Assembly: GCA_015680685.1 (NCBI GenBank)
Contig: MNCI01016492.1
Coordinates: forward strand, 349,417 to 413,416
Source: Gnetum montanum
Lineage: Eukaryota > Streptophyta > Gnetopsida > Gnetales > Gnetaceae
Direction of reading: 5' to 3'
DNA length: 64,000 nucleotides
The position numbers and the translations under genes are program-made. Below the pieces are notes generated by a model. That model was not told where the DNA came from, made no database searches, and saw only the letters and a program-made list of their open reading frames with translations. The number at the start of each line of letters is the position of its first letter. Positions within the stretch are counted from its first letter, which is position 1. Positions 44,750 through 56,169 of this stretch are shown here, one piece after another.

Positions 44750-45920
44750 TTAATCTATGTTGGCCAGCATTCCTTCAACATGGGTGAGTTTCCTTTGTAG
44801 ATTTTGTAGTAAATTGACACTCCTTGAGACCAAAAATCTATACTAGTGATGACTAAGACCTCATAGCCTTGATCTTGCATATGTTTGGCCTTATTTTTAT
44901 ATTAAAATCCATCAAGCCTCCTCATCTATGCTAGGGCAATGCTACCGAGTGTGGATGAAGGGTTTATAACCATGGAAGACCTCAAATAGCCTTCAAACCA
45001 AGCCAAGTTTGACTAAAAACTTGAGAAATCAGTCATTATAGCCCTAAAATCCTGCAAACTTGGTTGATCTGCTCACAAAGCCATCTTAGGAAAAAAATTC
45101 AAATATGCCCCATTGAAGCCATGTTGGCCTATGTGGCCTCAATGTGGTTGCATCTTCAAACTTGCTTTAACCTTCCAAAATTACCCAAAAAGAACCTCAA
45201 ACTCAGTTGTGGATCGTCCAATTACAAAACAATGTCTTTGGCCTTAGATTAACCCTCTTTCATCCTACCACAATCTTGGTCTAACTCATCCATGCTAGAG
45301 CCATGCTATCCAGTGTGGGTATAACATGCAACCTAATTTAATGCTTGAAACTTGTTTGAAAACATCTCAAAACCCTACTAGGAAGCCCACAACTCCTAAA
45401 ACCTAGACTCAACTACAAATTAATCCTATTTTGATCATTTTGAGAGTTTCCATGATAAATCCCCCCCTCCATCCACACTACGGCCATGCTACCTAGCATT
45501 GCCGTAGGGGATACAACTTCAAAACCTAATTTTTCACCAATTTTGACCTTTGAAATAGCCAATTTTTACTAATCTATCCCTACGTTGCCTTGTGAAGGGC
45601 TTTGACCCCAATTTTGACCCTATTGATGCCACAACATTTATTTTCCTTAGTATCCACACTAGTGCCATGCTAGCAAACATGGGTCTAGTGTGGATGATAG
45701 ATCCAAGCTTCAATGGAGGCTTCCAAGGGCTAAAATCATCACCAAAATTGACTCCTTGCCTTCCCAAGTGTAATGCGCTAGACGTTCAAGCCATCAGAGG
45801 CTAAAAACTATCCAAAACAAACCTAGGAAACTATCTAGCTATTCCATCCATGCTACAAGTCACCCCATCCATGTTGGCCAACATGGGTCTAGCATGGGTC
45901 TAGTGTGGGCACACTAAAAA
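44750..45920. repeat. ~185-bp palindromic tandem array, right part
   Basis: Seven more units near 44755, 44940, 45110, 45290, 45475, 45655 and 45850, with cores such as CACACTACGGCCATGCTACC and CTAGCATGGGTCTAG. It continues the array of 21125-22520 across the nested insertions. Confidence 0.75.
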
Positions 45921-46555
45921 CCATTCTTTTTTGCACCAAAAAACCTTGAAATAGCCTCTTCTAATGCCCAACCTTATCTAGAAGCCCTAAATCCTAATGC
46001 CATGGCTTGGTACAGCATAAAACTAGTAAGAGCTAACCCAGCTTGATCAATCTTAGTTAATTTTTACCACATGAAATCTATTTTCATTGATTTGACCTCA
46101 TTTTAATTTTTTTGACCTATCTTTTATCTTCGTTGCCATCAATTGGCCTCAGTATCCCTATATTCACATTATTTTCTCTATTATAGCCTCTACTGACCCA
46201 TGTCTAGGCTTTGATTTATGTTTAATGATGGGGTTTAACCTTCCTTGATCATCATTTGACACCATGTAACCATGGCCCACTAAGGCCTAAGGGTAGTGTT
46301 GTAGCTTGCCAAGTGCTACAACTAGCAATATTGTAGCCTTTTTTTGACCATTTATGATATTCTTTCTCATGATTCATCTTACTACACTTTGTTGAACCTT
46401 CATTTGACCTTTGTTTGGCTTATATTTCATTTGGTTTTCTTATTTTCTACCTCCTTATGGCTTTGAATGACCTTATTTACATTTGTTTGACATAAAGTAG
46501 CATGTATTTGTATAATTTCATAGCATTTTAACATTATTTACTTATCTTTATCAAT
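45921..46555. other. AT-rich spacer before D pol
   Basis: No gene or clear repeat; ends with a pyrimidine-rich stretch (CTTATCTTTATC) next to the RT start, where A has TTTTTCCTAG. Confidence 0.4.
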
Positions 46556-49500
46556 GTGCCACTTAATGTGCTTATGGTTGACATGTAGGACTAAAGTATG
46601 AGTACCTAGGAGCATATCAATTTGCCTTTGAGCCTAAGCAGGCCTTACAATGATGTTGAATAGTGTATTAACCTTGATTACCTAGATCTTAAGCCTTATA
46701 GTATTGTTGACCATATAGCTTTGATAGAGAAACCTCTAGAGTGGACTAAAAACTTGGTTAAGACCCTTGACCTAGAGGCTGTTGACATCACTAAAGACTC
46801 TCTAGTTGAGCTTCCTGCCATGATACATAGTGGTGAGGAGAAAACCCTAAACCTAAGTTCCTCATTAGAATCTCAATAGGCTCAAGATATCATCAAGGCC
46901 CTACAAGACAATGTTAAGGTCTTTGCCTAGTCATATGAAGATATGCTAGCTCTTAACACACACTTAATACAACATAACATCATACTTGATCCTATCATTA
47001 GACAAATTAAGTAAAATTTTTGCAAGATTAGACTTGATTTGGCCTTGGCAGCTCATGATGAAATCACAAAGCTATATCAAGTTGGTTTCATTAGATCTGT
47101 TGATTACACAAAATGGGTTTCCAATATAGTGGTAGTTCCTACAAAAAAAGGGAGTATCTGCATTTTCATCAATTTCCAAGACCTAAATAAGGCAACCATC
47201 GAGGATGAATTTTCTTTGCCTAGGATTGATCTACTTATTGATACTATAGTTGGGCACACCTTGTTATCCTTTATGGATGGGTTCTCGTGATATAACCAGA
47301 TTAGGATTAACCTAGAACATCAACTTAGCATGACCTTCATGACCCCTTTAGGTACCTTTTTCTATACCATCATGTCCTCTGGCCTTAAGAATGTAGGAGC
47401 AACCTATCAAAGAGCCATGATGTATATCTTTAGTAATTACATGCTAGGATTGCTCAATGATTACGTAGATGATATAGTTGTTAAGTCCAAAGTGGCCAAT
47501 GATCATACGCATGACTTAGACCTTGTACTTATATGATGCCTTAAATATGAGCTTAGGATTAATTTTAAAAAGTGTATCTTTGGTGTTAAAAATAGTAAGA
47601 TTCTAGGCTTTGTAGTATCTGACGCAAGAATACGTGTTGATCTTGATAAGGTTAAGATCATATCGAACCTGAAAACACCTTATAACCTTAAGAAAATTTG
47701 AGGATTGCAAGGCAGATTACAATTTATTCATAGGTTTATTGCTAGGCTTATTATTAAGTTACAATCCATGAAACACTTTCTTAAGAAAGAACTCTACTAT
47801 GAGTGAATGAATCAATGCCAAGTTTTGTTTGAAAACCTTAAGCAAGTGCTAGCACAACTACCAATAGTCTATCCTCTACAAGAGGATAAACTATTTTACA
47901 ACTACCCTACTATCTTCGACAAGTCTATTACCTCTCTACTTTGCTAAAAAAGAGATGATGGATCAGAGATGTTAGTATACTACCTTAGTCATGCATTAGT
48001 TTCCCATGAAACTTGATACATTGAAGTGCAGAAGTATTGTTTAGCATGAATCTTCTCATTGAAGAAGTGGAGACACTAGCTCTTTAGAAGCTAGGTCAAC
48101 ATCATTTGCAAAGAAAACATGCTTAGATTCATAATGATCAACATCTATGATAGTATCTGTATGACCCAATGGAAATACATAACAACAAAGCTTAACCTTC
48201 ATTACATCTCTCATTTCTCAACAAAAGGTCAAGCTATAGCCATACAACTTATTGTTTCACCAGTTGATGACCATGCAATTATACATCCTAAGTTTCCTAA
48301 TGAATATGTTAACACCATTAGCCAAGTTCCTAAGGGCTATGAAGTAATTATGCACTTTTATGGAGCTACAATTGGCCATGGCATCAGTGCCACTACCAAT
48401 ATAACCTTCTCATCTAGTGAAATCCAACCATTCACCTACTAACTTGAGTTTTCATGTACCAATAATGTCATAGAGTATGAGGATTTAATCAGAGGGATGA
48501 TGGTAGCTTGTGACCTAGGAATCAAATGCTTAATGATCAATTATGACTTTCAACTTGTGGTTAACCAAGTAACCAAGGCTTACACTTGTAAAGACAAACA
48601 CTTACAACCTTACTATGACCTAGGAAAGTAACTATTGCAACAATTTACAAATGTTGATATCCAACATGTATTTCAAAATGAGAATACTATAGTCAATGCA
48701 ATTACAATGCCAGCCCTTAGTGTAATGCTATATGTGTTTAGCAAGTTGCGCACCTTGATTGTGGACTATGTTGTTTCCATCATGAAAAGCATTGAGGATA
48801 CCTTTATGCTTATGGTTCATACTACTCCTATAAGGAAGTGGTATGATGATCTCAAGTTTTACTTTATGCATAGTGAACCTTCACAAGGCCTAACTACTAC
48901 TCAAAAGGATGTTGTATGTAAACTATCAAAATAGTATGTCATATTAGGTGATAACATGTTATGTCAATGGTCCTATGATGACATATTATTAGCATGCATG
49001 GGTAAAACTAAAGCTTGAATATTCCTAGAGCAAGCTCACAAAGGTGTTTATGGTGGACATATAGAAACTAGAGTTATGTCCACTAAGATCAAATGGTTAG
49101 ACTATTATTGGTCCTATATGTAAAGTGATTGCATGAATAAGGTTAAAACATGTGACGCATGCCAATGACATAGCAACCTTATACACATACCACCAACTGA
49201 GTTGCACACCACTTAAATAACTTGGTCCTTTCAAAGATGGGGGTTGGATATCATTAGATCTATAACACCTAAGTCTTCTGTAGAGCATAGTTTCATCATC
49301 ATTGCAACTAAATACTTTATAAAGTGGGTTGAGGCTATTCCCCTAAGAAGAAAAACATTTGAACAAGTTTGTAAATTCATACTAGATAACATCATAGCCC
49401 TTTTTGGCATACCCATGACCATAGTCACAAATAATGGACCATAATTTAGTAGCCAAAAAATGAGGAATTTCTATCATGATCTAAGAATTAAGCACTCTTT

Positions 49501-50060
49501 GTCATGACCATATTACCCTCAAGCAAATCAATAAGTGGAAGCAAGTAATAAGGCCATCATCAACTTGTCTAAAAATATGTTGAATAACAACAAGTGCCAG
49601 TGGCATGAGCAGCTTATCCATGCACTTTGGGCCTATAGAAAAACCTATCGTATAGCAATTAGCATAACCTTTATAGCCTAGTTTATGATTCTAAAGCTAT
49701 TTTACCTCTTGAATTATACATACCATCACTCAGAGTAGCCTTTTCTAACTTCATCAATGATGAACAATGCAAGGAGCTGTGGACCATGGACCTTGACTTG
49801 ATGGAGAAGTAATGGTTGTGAATTCTTGCTCACATCAAGAAATATCAAGAGTGGTAGAAATGGCAACACCACCATAAATTGATGAAGAGTAAGATCAAGT
49901 TGGACAACCTAGTCCTCAAGGTCATCTGTGAAGATGAAGACAAATACCCAATCAACTAGGAAGGGTCTTTCTTGCTCACCAAAGCCTATGGAAATGGAGC
50001 ATTCAAAATAGCTAACATGGATGGGAATGAATTGGCCAATCTGGTTAATATTCCTATCTA
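46556..50060 (+). pseudogene. pol: pol of element D (RT, RNase H, integrase), broken
   Basis: Collinear with A pol. RT: HDEITKLYQVGFIR near 47055, INFQDLNKA near 47170, YVDD at 47462-47473. RNase H: HFYGATIGHG near 48352, where FDGAS is expected, so the first Asp is Tyr (48359-48361); EYEDLIRGM and QLVVNQV follow. Integrase: GGHIETRVMS and CDACQ zinc segment (49050-49170), GLDIIRS near 49242, TNNGP (Asp to Asn at 49430-49432, as in A), VEASNK with Glu kept near 49537, and LWAYRKTYR. Many stops and frameshifts, ending NLVNIPI near 50060. Not functional. Confidence 0.9.
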
Positions 50061-50159
50061 AAGCCTTAATACATGTACGTAACATCAATAATCATCACTA
50101 CCAACAACAAGTAATCCTACATAACATCCTTTGCATAACAAAGGAACATCTTACCATAG

Positions 50160-50300
50160 CCTACTAGGGCCTTAAACTGGAAACATGACCCACTAAGGCC
50201 TTAAACTACCAACATGGCCTGCTAAGGCCTTCAACTATCAACTTGGCCAACTAAAGTCTTAAACTAGCAACAGTACCAGTCACAACCTTAAACTGATAAC
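50160..50300 (+). repeat. 3'UTR repeats of D (AAGGCCTTAAACTAGCAACA)
   Basis: Five degenerate ~30-bp units, for example CCCACTAAGGCCTTAAACTA, after the integrase frame. This is the D version of the family repeat. Confidence 0.8.
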
Positions 50301-50669
50301 ATTGGTAACCTTGGTAGCTTGGCTTTATACATTATCTCACATGGCTTTATGCATTGTAACATGAAAACATGTTTTTATTACCTAGTTTTCTTATCCTCTT
50401 GGAGTTGTGGTTGTGAGATGAAGTCAAATAATCATGAAGGTACAATTCATCATGGCAACAAGCGACTACATAACCTTGAAGCTTAAGATTTGGTGAGCTT
50501 GTCCTACTATTCCAAGAGTTTTTGTTTCATTTCCATTTCCTTCTCCTTGAACCTAATCCTATATCCTTATTATAGCCTTCCTTACCCTATATAGCAATGT
50601 GGATCTATGTTTGGAATTCATGCATTATGGCCTTATGACATCCCTTTTTCATGCTCCACCATCAAGTCC

Positions 50670-50790
50670 ATCAAATGTAACACATCTTATTCAAAGGGAA
50701 AACCAAGCTAAGTTCATCGAGCGTAACACATCTCATTTGATAGGAAAGCCATTAAGTCTACTAGATGTAACACATGTCATCTAGCATGAA
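50670..50790 (+). repeat. Three ~47-bp repeats with GTAACACATCT
   Basis: TGTAACACATCTTATTC, CGTAACACATCTCATTTG and TGTAACACATGTCATCTAG recur at ~47-50 bp in the 3'UTR of D. A looser ACATCTC-rich stretch appears at 63220-63330. Confidence 0.6.
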
Positions 50791-51223
50791 AACCATATCA
50801 AAACTTGCATTGGTAAAGAAATCCAATGAAGGTTTCATCCAAACAAAAAAGGAAGTGAGTTCCCAAGAATAGGAAGACCAAAAAGTCCAAATAGACAACT
50901 CAAAACATGCAAATGGAGTAGCCTAGTGTCCAAAGAAACCTAGGAGCAAGATGTTGGATCCTCAAATGCATTAGATGAGTGACCAACAACTCAAAATAAG
51001 AAGTGTCCAAACCAATGACTAACTAACACATTAGTATCATAGCCATGATGCCAACTATGGAATGTATTGTTATCCCTCATGATTATTTTCCTATGACCTC
51101 ATTACCATCCTCTCATCATAACCTTACCCCTTCATTACAAGAACTCTTCAACATTATTTGAAATGACTGGATAAATCACAGAGAGGAAACATTGATGATC
51201 GATCTGTAGTGGTGTTTTGTATT

Positions 51224-51276
51224 CTTTGTTGGTGCCTCTCAGGTCAATCCTCTAAACACCAACAAAGAGGGGCCAC
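51224..51276 (+). other. Polypurine tract with perfect 11-bp stem-loop, element D
   Basis: CTTTGTTGGTG (51224-51234) pairs exactly with CACCAACAAAG (51257-51267) across a 22-base loop. The right arm overlaps the polypurine tract AACAAAGAGGGGCCAC, which ends at the LTR. Confidence 0.85.
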
Positions 51277-52720
51277 TGAAATGCCATAAAAATTACATGT
51301 TGTTATCCTTTTTGTATTATAATCCCCATTCCATGAAATTTGAGGCTAAACTTTATTATAAATGTAAAGATTGTAACCCAAGAGGTGTAATCTCACATAC
51401 TTTATACTTCTAGGGCTAAAAATGCCTCAAGGTATCAAAGCCTTATTCCCCCAAAGTGTAAAAAGTCATTAATGTTAATATTTTTGCTTGGGGGGGAAGG
51501 TGTGTTCAAAATGCCTTTTGGAATGTCAAAATTGGAATTTTAATGGATTTTATAGGGGGTATGATGTTTTCCAAATTGGAGACACCCATTAGTGGCTATA
51601 ACTCACCTACTGGGGGTATAACTCATCTATCTAGGGTATAACTCACCCACTAGGGTTGTGGCCCATCTACTACCAACATTGGAAGGTATGATATCAACCA
51701 TGCAAAACATGGGAGGGTATAATCTTCACCCCCAACATTAATTTTTCATCCCTATAGCATTGCACCTTCCTCCTCCCCCCCTAGTGTTGCTCCAACATGG
51801 CTTCACCTCTAGTGTTGACCCTACACTTCAGTATTGTAGTTGGAAGATCTTGCATGGTTGAACAAATATAGCATGAATAGAAATTCCATTTACTATTTTT
51901 ATTAAATGGAATGTCCATGGGGATATAACACTTACCATACATAGTAATCCCCCTAGATTTTAACACTCACCATACCTTCACTTAGCTAGAATTTACAGTA
52001 ATCAAGTTATAATTTGCAGCAACAATTAAGCATAATTTTCAGCCAACTTTGTTGCCAAAACACTATATAAACCATATATAGGTTTCACACTTTACAATTT
52101 TTAGCTATTTTTTTACATTTGAGAGCTCTAGGACACCTACAAATTGATAGCTTCTTGAATCCCCAACATGGAATTCTCTTTGTAGCCATTGTTACTCCTT
52201 TATTTCCCAAAGAGATCTATGACATTTTTGTGCCAATGTTGTGTACCTTAGAATAAAAATTTTAAACGTTTCTCACTTGGCTGGTCAAAATCCCTCCCAC
52301 CTTTCATCCCCATAAACAAATAACATTATAATTTTGGTGTGGCAACAATGAAGGTTTGAAAGCATTGGGAGTGGCAAAACCTCCAAATCATGAAGTTGAT
52401 TGTTGTAGTTTCAATAGACTTTGAACCCCCTTACTGCAACTAGGCACTTTATTTTTGTTGAAATAAAGTTTACAGTTTCATTTATGTGCAAGTTTCCTTG
52501 ATTTCTTTCATTTTCGTATATTTATCTTTCATATTTAAATTTTTCATTTTTTCATTTTTATTACCTCATTTTTCCCTCCTTAAGTCTATGGGTGATGTAC
52601 CAGACCATCTAGGATACTTCAAATCCTATTTGTTTCATAGAGGCCTTAGGGATTCAAGGTTAAGACTATTATTTTTGAAATTCTTGGATTTCCCCAACAA
52701 GTGATATTTCAATCACTACA
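51277..52720 (+). repeat. 3' LTR of element D
   Basis: 1444 bp, TGAAATGCCA...TCAATCACTACA. TATA-type promoter TATATAA at 52064-52070. Homologous to the A LTR (3783-4398 plus 16612-17583). Confidence 0.88.
52064..52070 (+). promoter_or_regulatory. TATA box, D 3' LTR
   Basis: TATATAA in AACACTATATAAACC, at the same place as TATAAAA in the A LTR. Confidence 0.6.
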
Positions 52721-53400
52721 AGCATGTAACCAATTTAGCCTTTCATATCTCACTTATTATTAAAAGCTATACGTGACATTCTTTTTTCATGGCCATGTGG
52801 TATGCTTCACATGATCATCTCAATTAGTTTGCTAAAATCTCCTAATGCTTCCTTTTAGCAGGATTACAAAATTCTACCCTTAACATTAAAACCTAGAGAA
52901 GGTTTTACTTCCAAAAAGAACAAACAAATTAAAAAATGGAAGAAAAGCCAAGAAAGCCAACAGGCCAAAGTATCCTAAAGTAAAGTAAACTAATGGCTCA
53001 AAAAAAAAAGGATCCAAGTGGCCAAAAAACCCCCATAAGAAAGCACTAGTTTATCTAAACATCATCAGTAACCAATAATTCAAGTGCATAACACTAAATA
53101 ATTATTAGCCAATGATATTATCACTAAGTCATAACCATGATATCAACACATTTGGAATTCTTTGTTAGCTTGTTCAACAATCTCTAAATACAGATTTAGT
53201 CAAAATACTTTATTTCAAATTCTCAACATTTCATGCCATCATGAGTACTTCTTGGCATGATTCAACAACTACAAAATCAAGTATGGAGAGGGGAGCATTG
53301 GTGATGAATCTATGGTGGTATTTCACTCTTTGTTGATGTCTTTCGAGTTAATCCTTCAAACATCAATAATTCATTTATAAATAGGATAGCATTGTGGTAA
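52721..53400 (+). other. 3'UTR fragment of an older G-family element
   Basis: Matches 60130-60714 of element G segment by segment: GGCATGCTTTACC versus GTATGCTTCAC, AAACTAATGGCT, CCTATAAGAAAGCA versus CCCATAAGAAAGCA, and GGTGATGAA...CTTTGTTGAT. The D LTR ends directly before it, so the A-D block appears inserted in this 3'UTR, with the rest of the old element to the left of the window. Confidence 0.7.
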
Positions 53401-54408
53401 AATGAGAAAACTTAAGCCCCTTCCATGTAAATTTTGAATGTAATTTTGATCAAATTCAAGAGCAAAAATAAATGCCTTAGTCTTGCTTTAGAAAATCTAT
53501 CTCATAACCCTATTTCATCAAAACCTAGAAGCATTTCCATTATGTAAAGTGTAATTCATAGTAGAAGACATCAAAAATGCAATGGATTGTGTACAACTAG
53601 CATAATTGATCACATATTAACAAAATTGTTGTCAATGCTAGCTTAAAATGTCAAAACACTAAATCTCTTACAAGAGTAAATGCAAAAATGCTACACCTCT
53701 TTGTCTAGCTAAGTTTGTTAAAAATGCTATGTGAAATGCTTGAGAAAATTTCCAAAACAAAGTCAACATAAAAACATAAAGCTATGCCAATAAAAACAAG
53801 AACCAATGCCACTTGTTGGAAATTTTGGAATAGACTTTTGAAGCCTCTAAGGCTTTTGGATCTAAGAACTCTTTTGAACATGAGACTTTTGTAAGCAGTA
53901 TTAGATTTGAGAGCATGTAGTCATTCTCCCTCAAGTGCTAATCATTGAGAGGATCAAGAACCTATTGTAGCCCATAGATCAAGTAAGCCAGATGTGTTTG
54001 AGATGACCACTAATCACACCTTGTCCACCTATGCACCATATCTCCAATAGTAATTTCAAAGGGATTTCTAGAACTTCTATAGTTCCACACTTTAAAAGCC
54101 ATGGATTCTTTTAATATTTATTTTCACAACATTTATTTTTACAGTATTAATACAAGTTTTTAGTGTTTTAGTTACATTTTTTGTTATTTTCTGTATTGTC
54201 TCTTGATTCACTCATTGATCCAACATTGGATCTATTTTTCATATGTTTATAGCTCGTTCTTATCCCAGTAAAAGATTGTTAAGTCATTAGATGATCGACA
54301 AGACTACCTAAAGTGCCTTAGATTCCTTCAAGGCCCATGGATCTTATGTTTGAAATTATTTTGTATGAATCTATTTGGTTTCTAGCATTGAATTTTTCCA
54401 TCACTACA
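53400..54408 (+). repeat. LTR of G family (5' LTR of G)
   Basis: Aligned with the G LTR at 60715: CAAGAGCAAAAATAAATGCCTT versus CAAGAGGAAAATAAATGCCTT, CTTTTGGATC, and CCATCACTACA at the end (54408). The start is blurred, since the TGAAAC seen in G is not preserved. No tRNA-Asn primer site is visible after it. Confidence 0.7.
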
Positions 54409-54764
54409 ACCTATACCATATTGACCTATGTATCATTCTCTTACTCTAGCCTATGTAACACTTTCTCCATATTATCTTTTTTCTTCACCTAGGTTCTAAA
54501 AGCATCCCTTTCTTTTCACTTCTACACCATCCATTAGGATCCTCACCTGTGTTCAGAACAAAGAAATGGAAAATAATAAAGGAAAAGAGGAACATGTAAA
54601 TAAATAACAACCATAGAATGAAAGAAGATCTCATTCTAGGGCATATCAAACACAACTCCTCTTGCTTCTACTACTATATTAACTACTCCTATAATATCAA
54701 ACACTATTCATTCTATGTTAATGGCTAAGAAGGCAATGAATGGAAGAAGAGCCTTGTCCTAGAT

Positions 54765-55400
54765 TATAACAACAATGAAGTCAATGAAACCAAACCTTTC
54801 TTTCTTTGATTTAATTTCAACCTTAAAGGAGCATCACTTTGGGTAGTAGAAGCTTTTCAAATAAATCATAGTGCCTAGAGATATTTAGCCTTACGATTAA
54901 GAAATCTTATCCATTCTCAATGCTCTAAAGTATGATGCTAACTACCTAGTCTTCAAAGTGAAGAATAGTAAGATCTATCATACAATGGGTATCATGTGAA
55001 AACTTCATATCTACATCATGATAAAAGTTAAAAGAATGTATTCCTATCCTTGATGCATCTTGACGTTGAAGCTATGAACAACATCATCTTATGAACAATC
55101 ATCATCAAGTGTCTTGGACTCAAAAAATAGATCAAGTGCTAAAACTATACCTTTTTTCGTATTTGGTTTAGTGGTACTAGAGTTGGCATAAAAGAAGTGA
55201 TTAAATTACCCTTTTTAATAGAAAGTCGTATTGTATTTAAGGTAGTCCTTCTAGTTACTAGAAACTCATTAGGAATAAATGCTATTTTAGCAAGGCCTTA
55301 GTTAGTTTGTCACTATGCTATTTCTTCTCATATACATAAAAAAAATTCACTTTTCATGAAAAGATAAGAAGGTTGTTATTCATGCAGATCTTGAAGTTCT
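54765..55400 (+). pseudogene. gag-protease remnant of element G
   Basis: AMKSMKPNLSFFDLISTLKE near 54770 matches the LSLYDL linker before the protease of B, E and F. Further on, CLGLKKQIK, TRVGIKEVIK and AYAISSHIHKK-like fragments (55110-55365) follow the protease sequence RLGLVDQI, ARVQVKGMV and LRAVSSPIHQE. Heavily mutated; the active site is not preserved. Confidence 0.65.
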
Positions 55401-56169
55401 CACTATCTCACATCTTGATTCCATAGAAGAAAGTAGCCTAGGGTCCTATCTTGGGGTAATATGAAAAACCTTGATTAACCAAAATGTTAATGGGCTTGAA
55501 AGTAATATCCCCTAGTTGTCTAGTATATATAAGTTTATGGATCTAGGATTTGGTGAACTAGACATAGTTGAGTTGGTCAAGAGTATGAAAAGTTCTACTA
55601 AATCATAAGTTAGAAAAGCCATCGTCAAATCATCACTATTGCAACAAGCAAGTCCTTCCTTTTTTTTCTTTTCATTTATTTATCTTTTACATAGTATTTG
55701 CATGCATTTTATATTCATATTTAGTGCTAGCCATGAGTGTTTCTTTATTTAACTTACATTTTCATAATATTTTCTACTTTTCTAGCTTAGTTTTCTCTAT
55801 TTTCTATCACCATCATTTGGTTTTTGTTTTATCCACATTTAGATGTATTGGTTTTATTTTTCAATTTTTACTCATTAATATATTTTTTATTTCATGTTAG
55901 TAAAATAAAAAAAATATGCACATCAAAAATTTAAGAAGTCTCATAAATATAGAAAAATAGAAAACTATAAAAATAAAAAAAATATAAAATCATGAACACA
56001 AAACTCAAAATCCATAAAGAATAATCATCCTTGCAATGTAGTAAATTTCCATAGAACATCCATTATGAGCACATACCATCAACAAGAAATACATGACATT
56101 CTTCAAAAACTACAAAACCTAAAAATAAATCCTATAGCTGAAATCCTATCCATCAATAAATTCTAATCA
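55401..56169. other. AT-rich stretch of G
   Basis: No supported gene. It occupies the place of the post-protease repeats in B and E but those units cannot be made out. Confidence 0.4.

Larger units (their letters stand above)
17584..52720 (+). mobile_element. Element D: old Ty3/gypsy element lacking gag-pro, split by solo LTR and element E
   Basis: Same family as A. From left to right: antisense-gene remnant (minus strand, 17584-19990), AT-rich spacer, palindromic repeat array, pol (46556-50060), 3'UTR repeats, polypurine stem-loop and 3' LTR (51277-52720). A solo LTR (22616-44708 including its insert) and element E interrupt the array. Gag, protease and primer site are absent: the preceding LTR (to 17583) joins the antisense gene directly, by deletion or through an LTR-LTR recombination with A. 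Confidence 0.8.
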
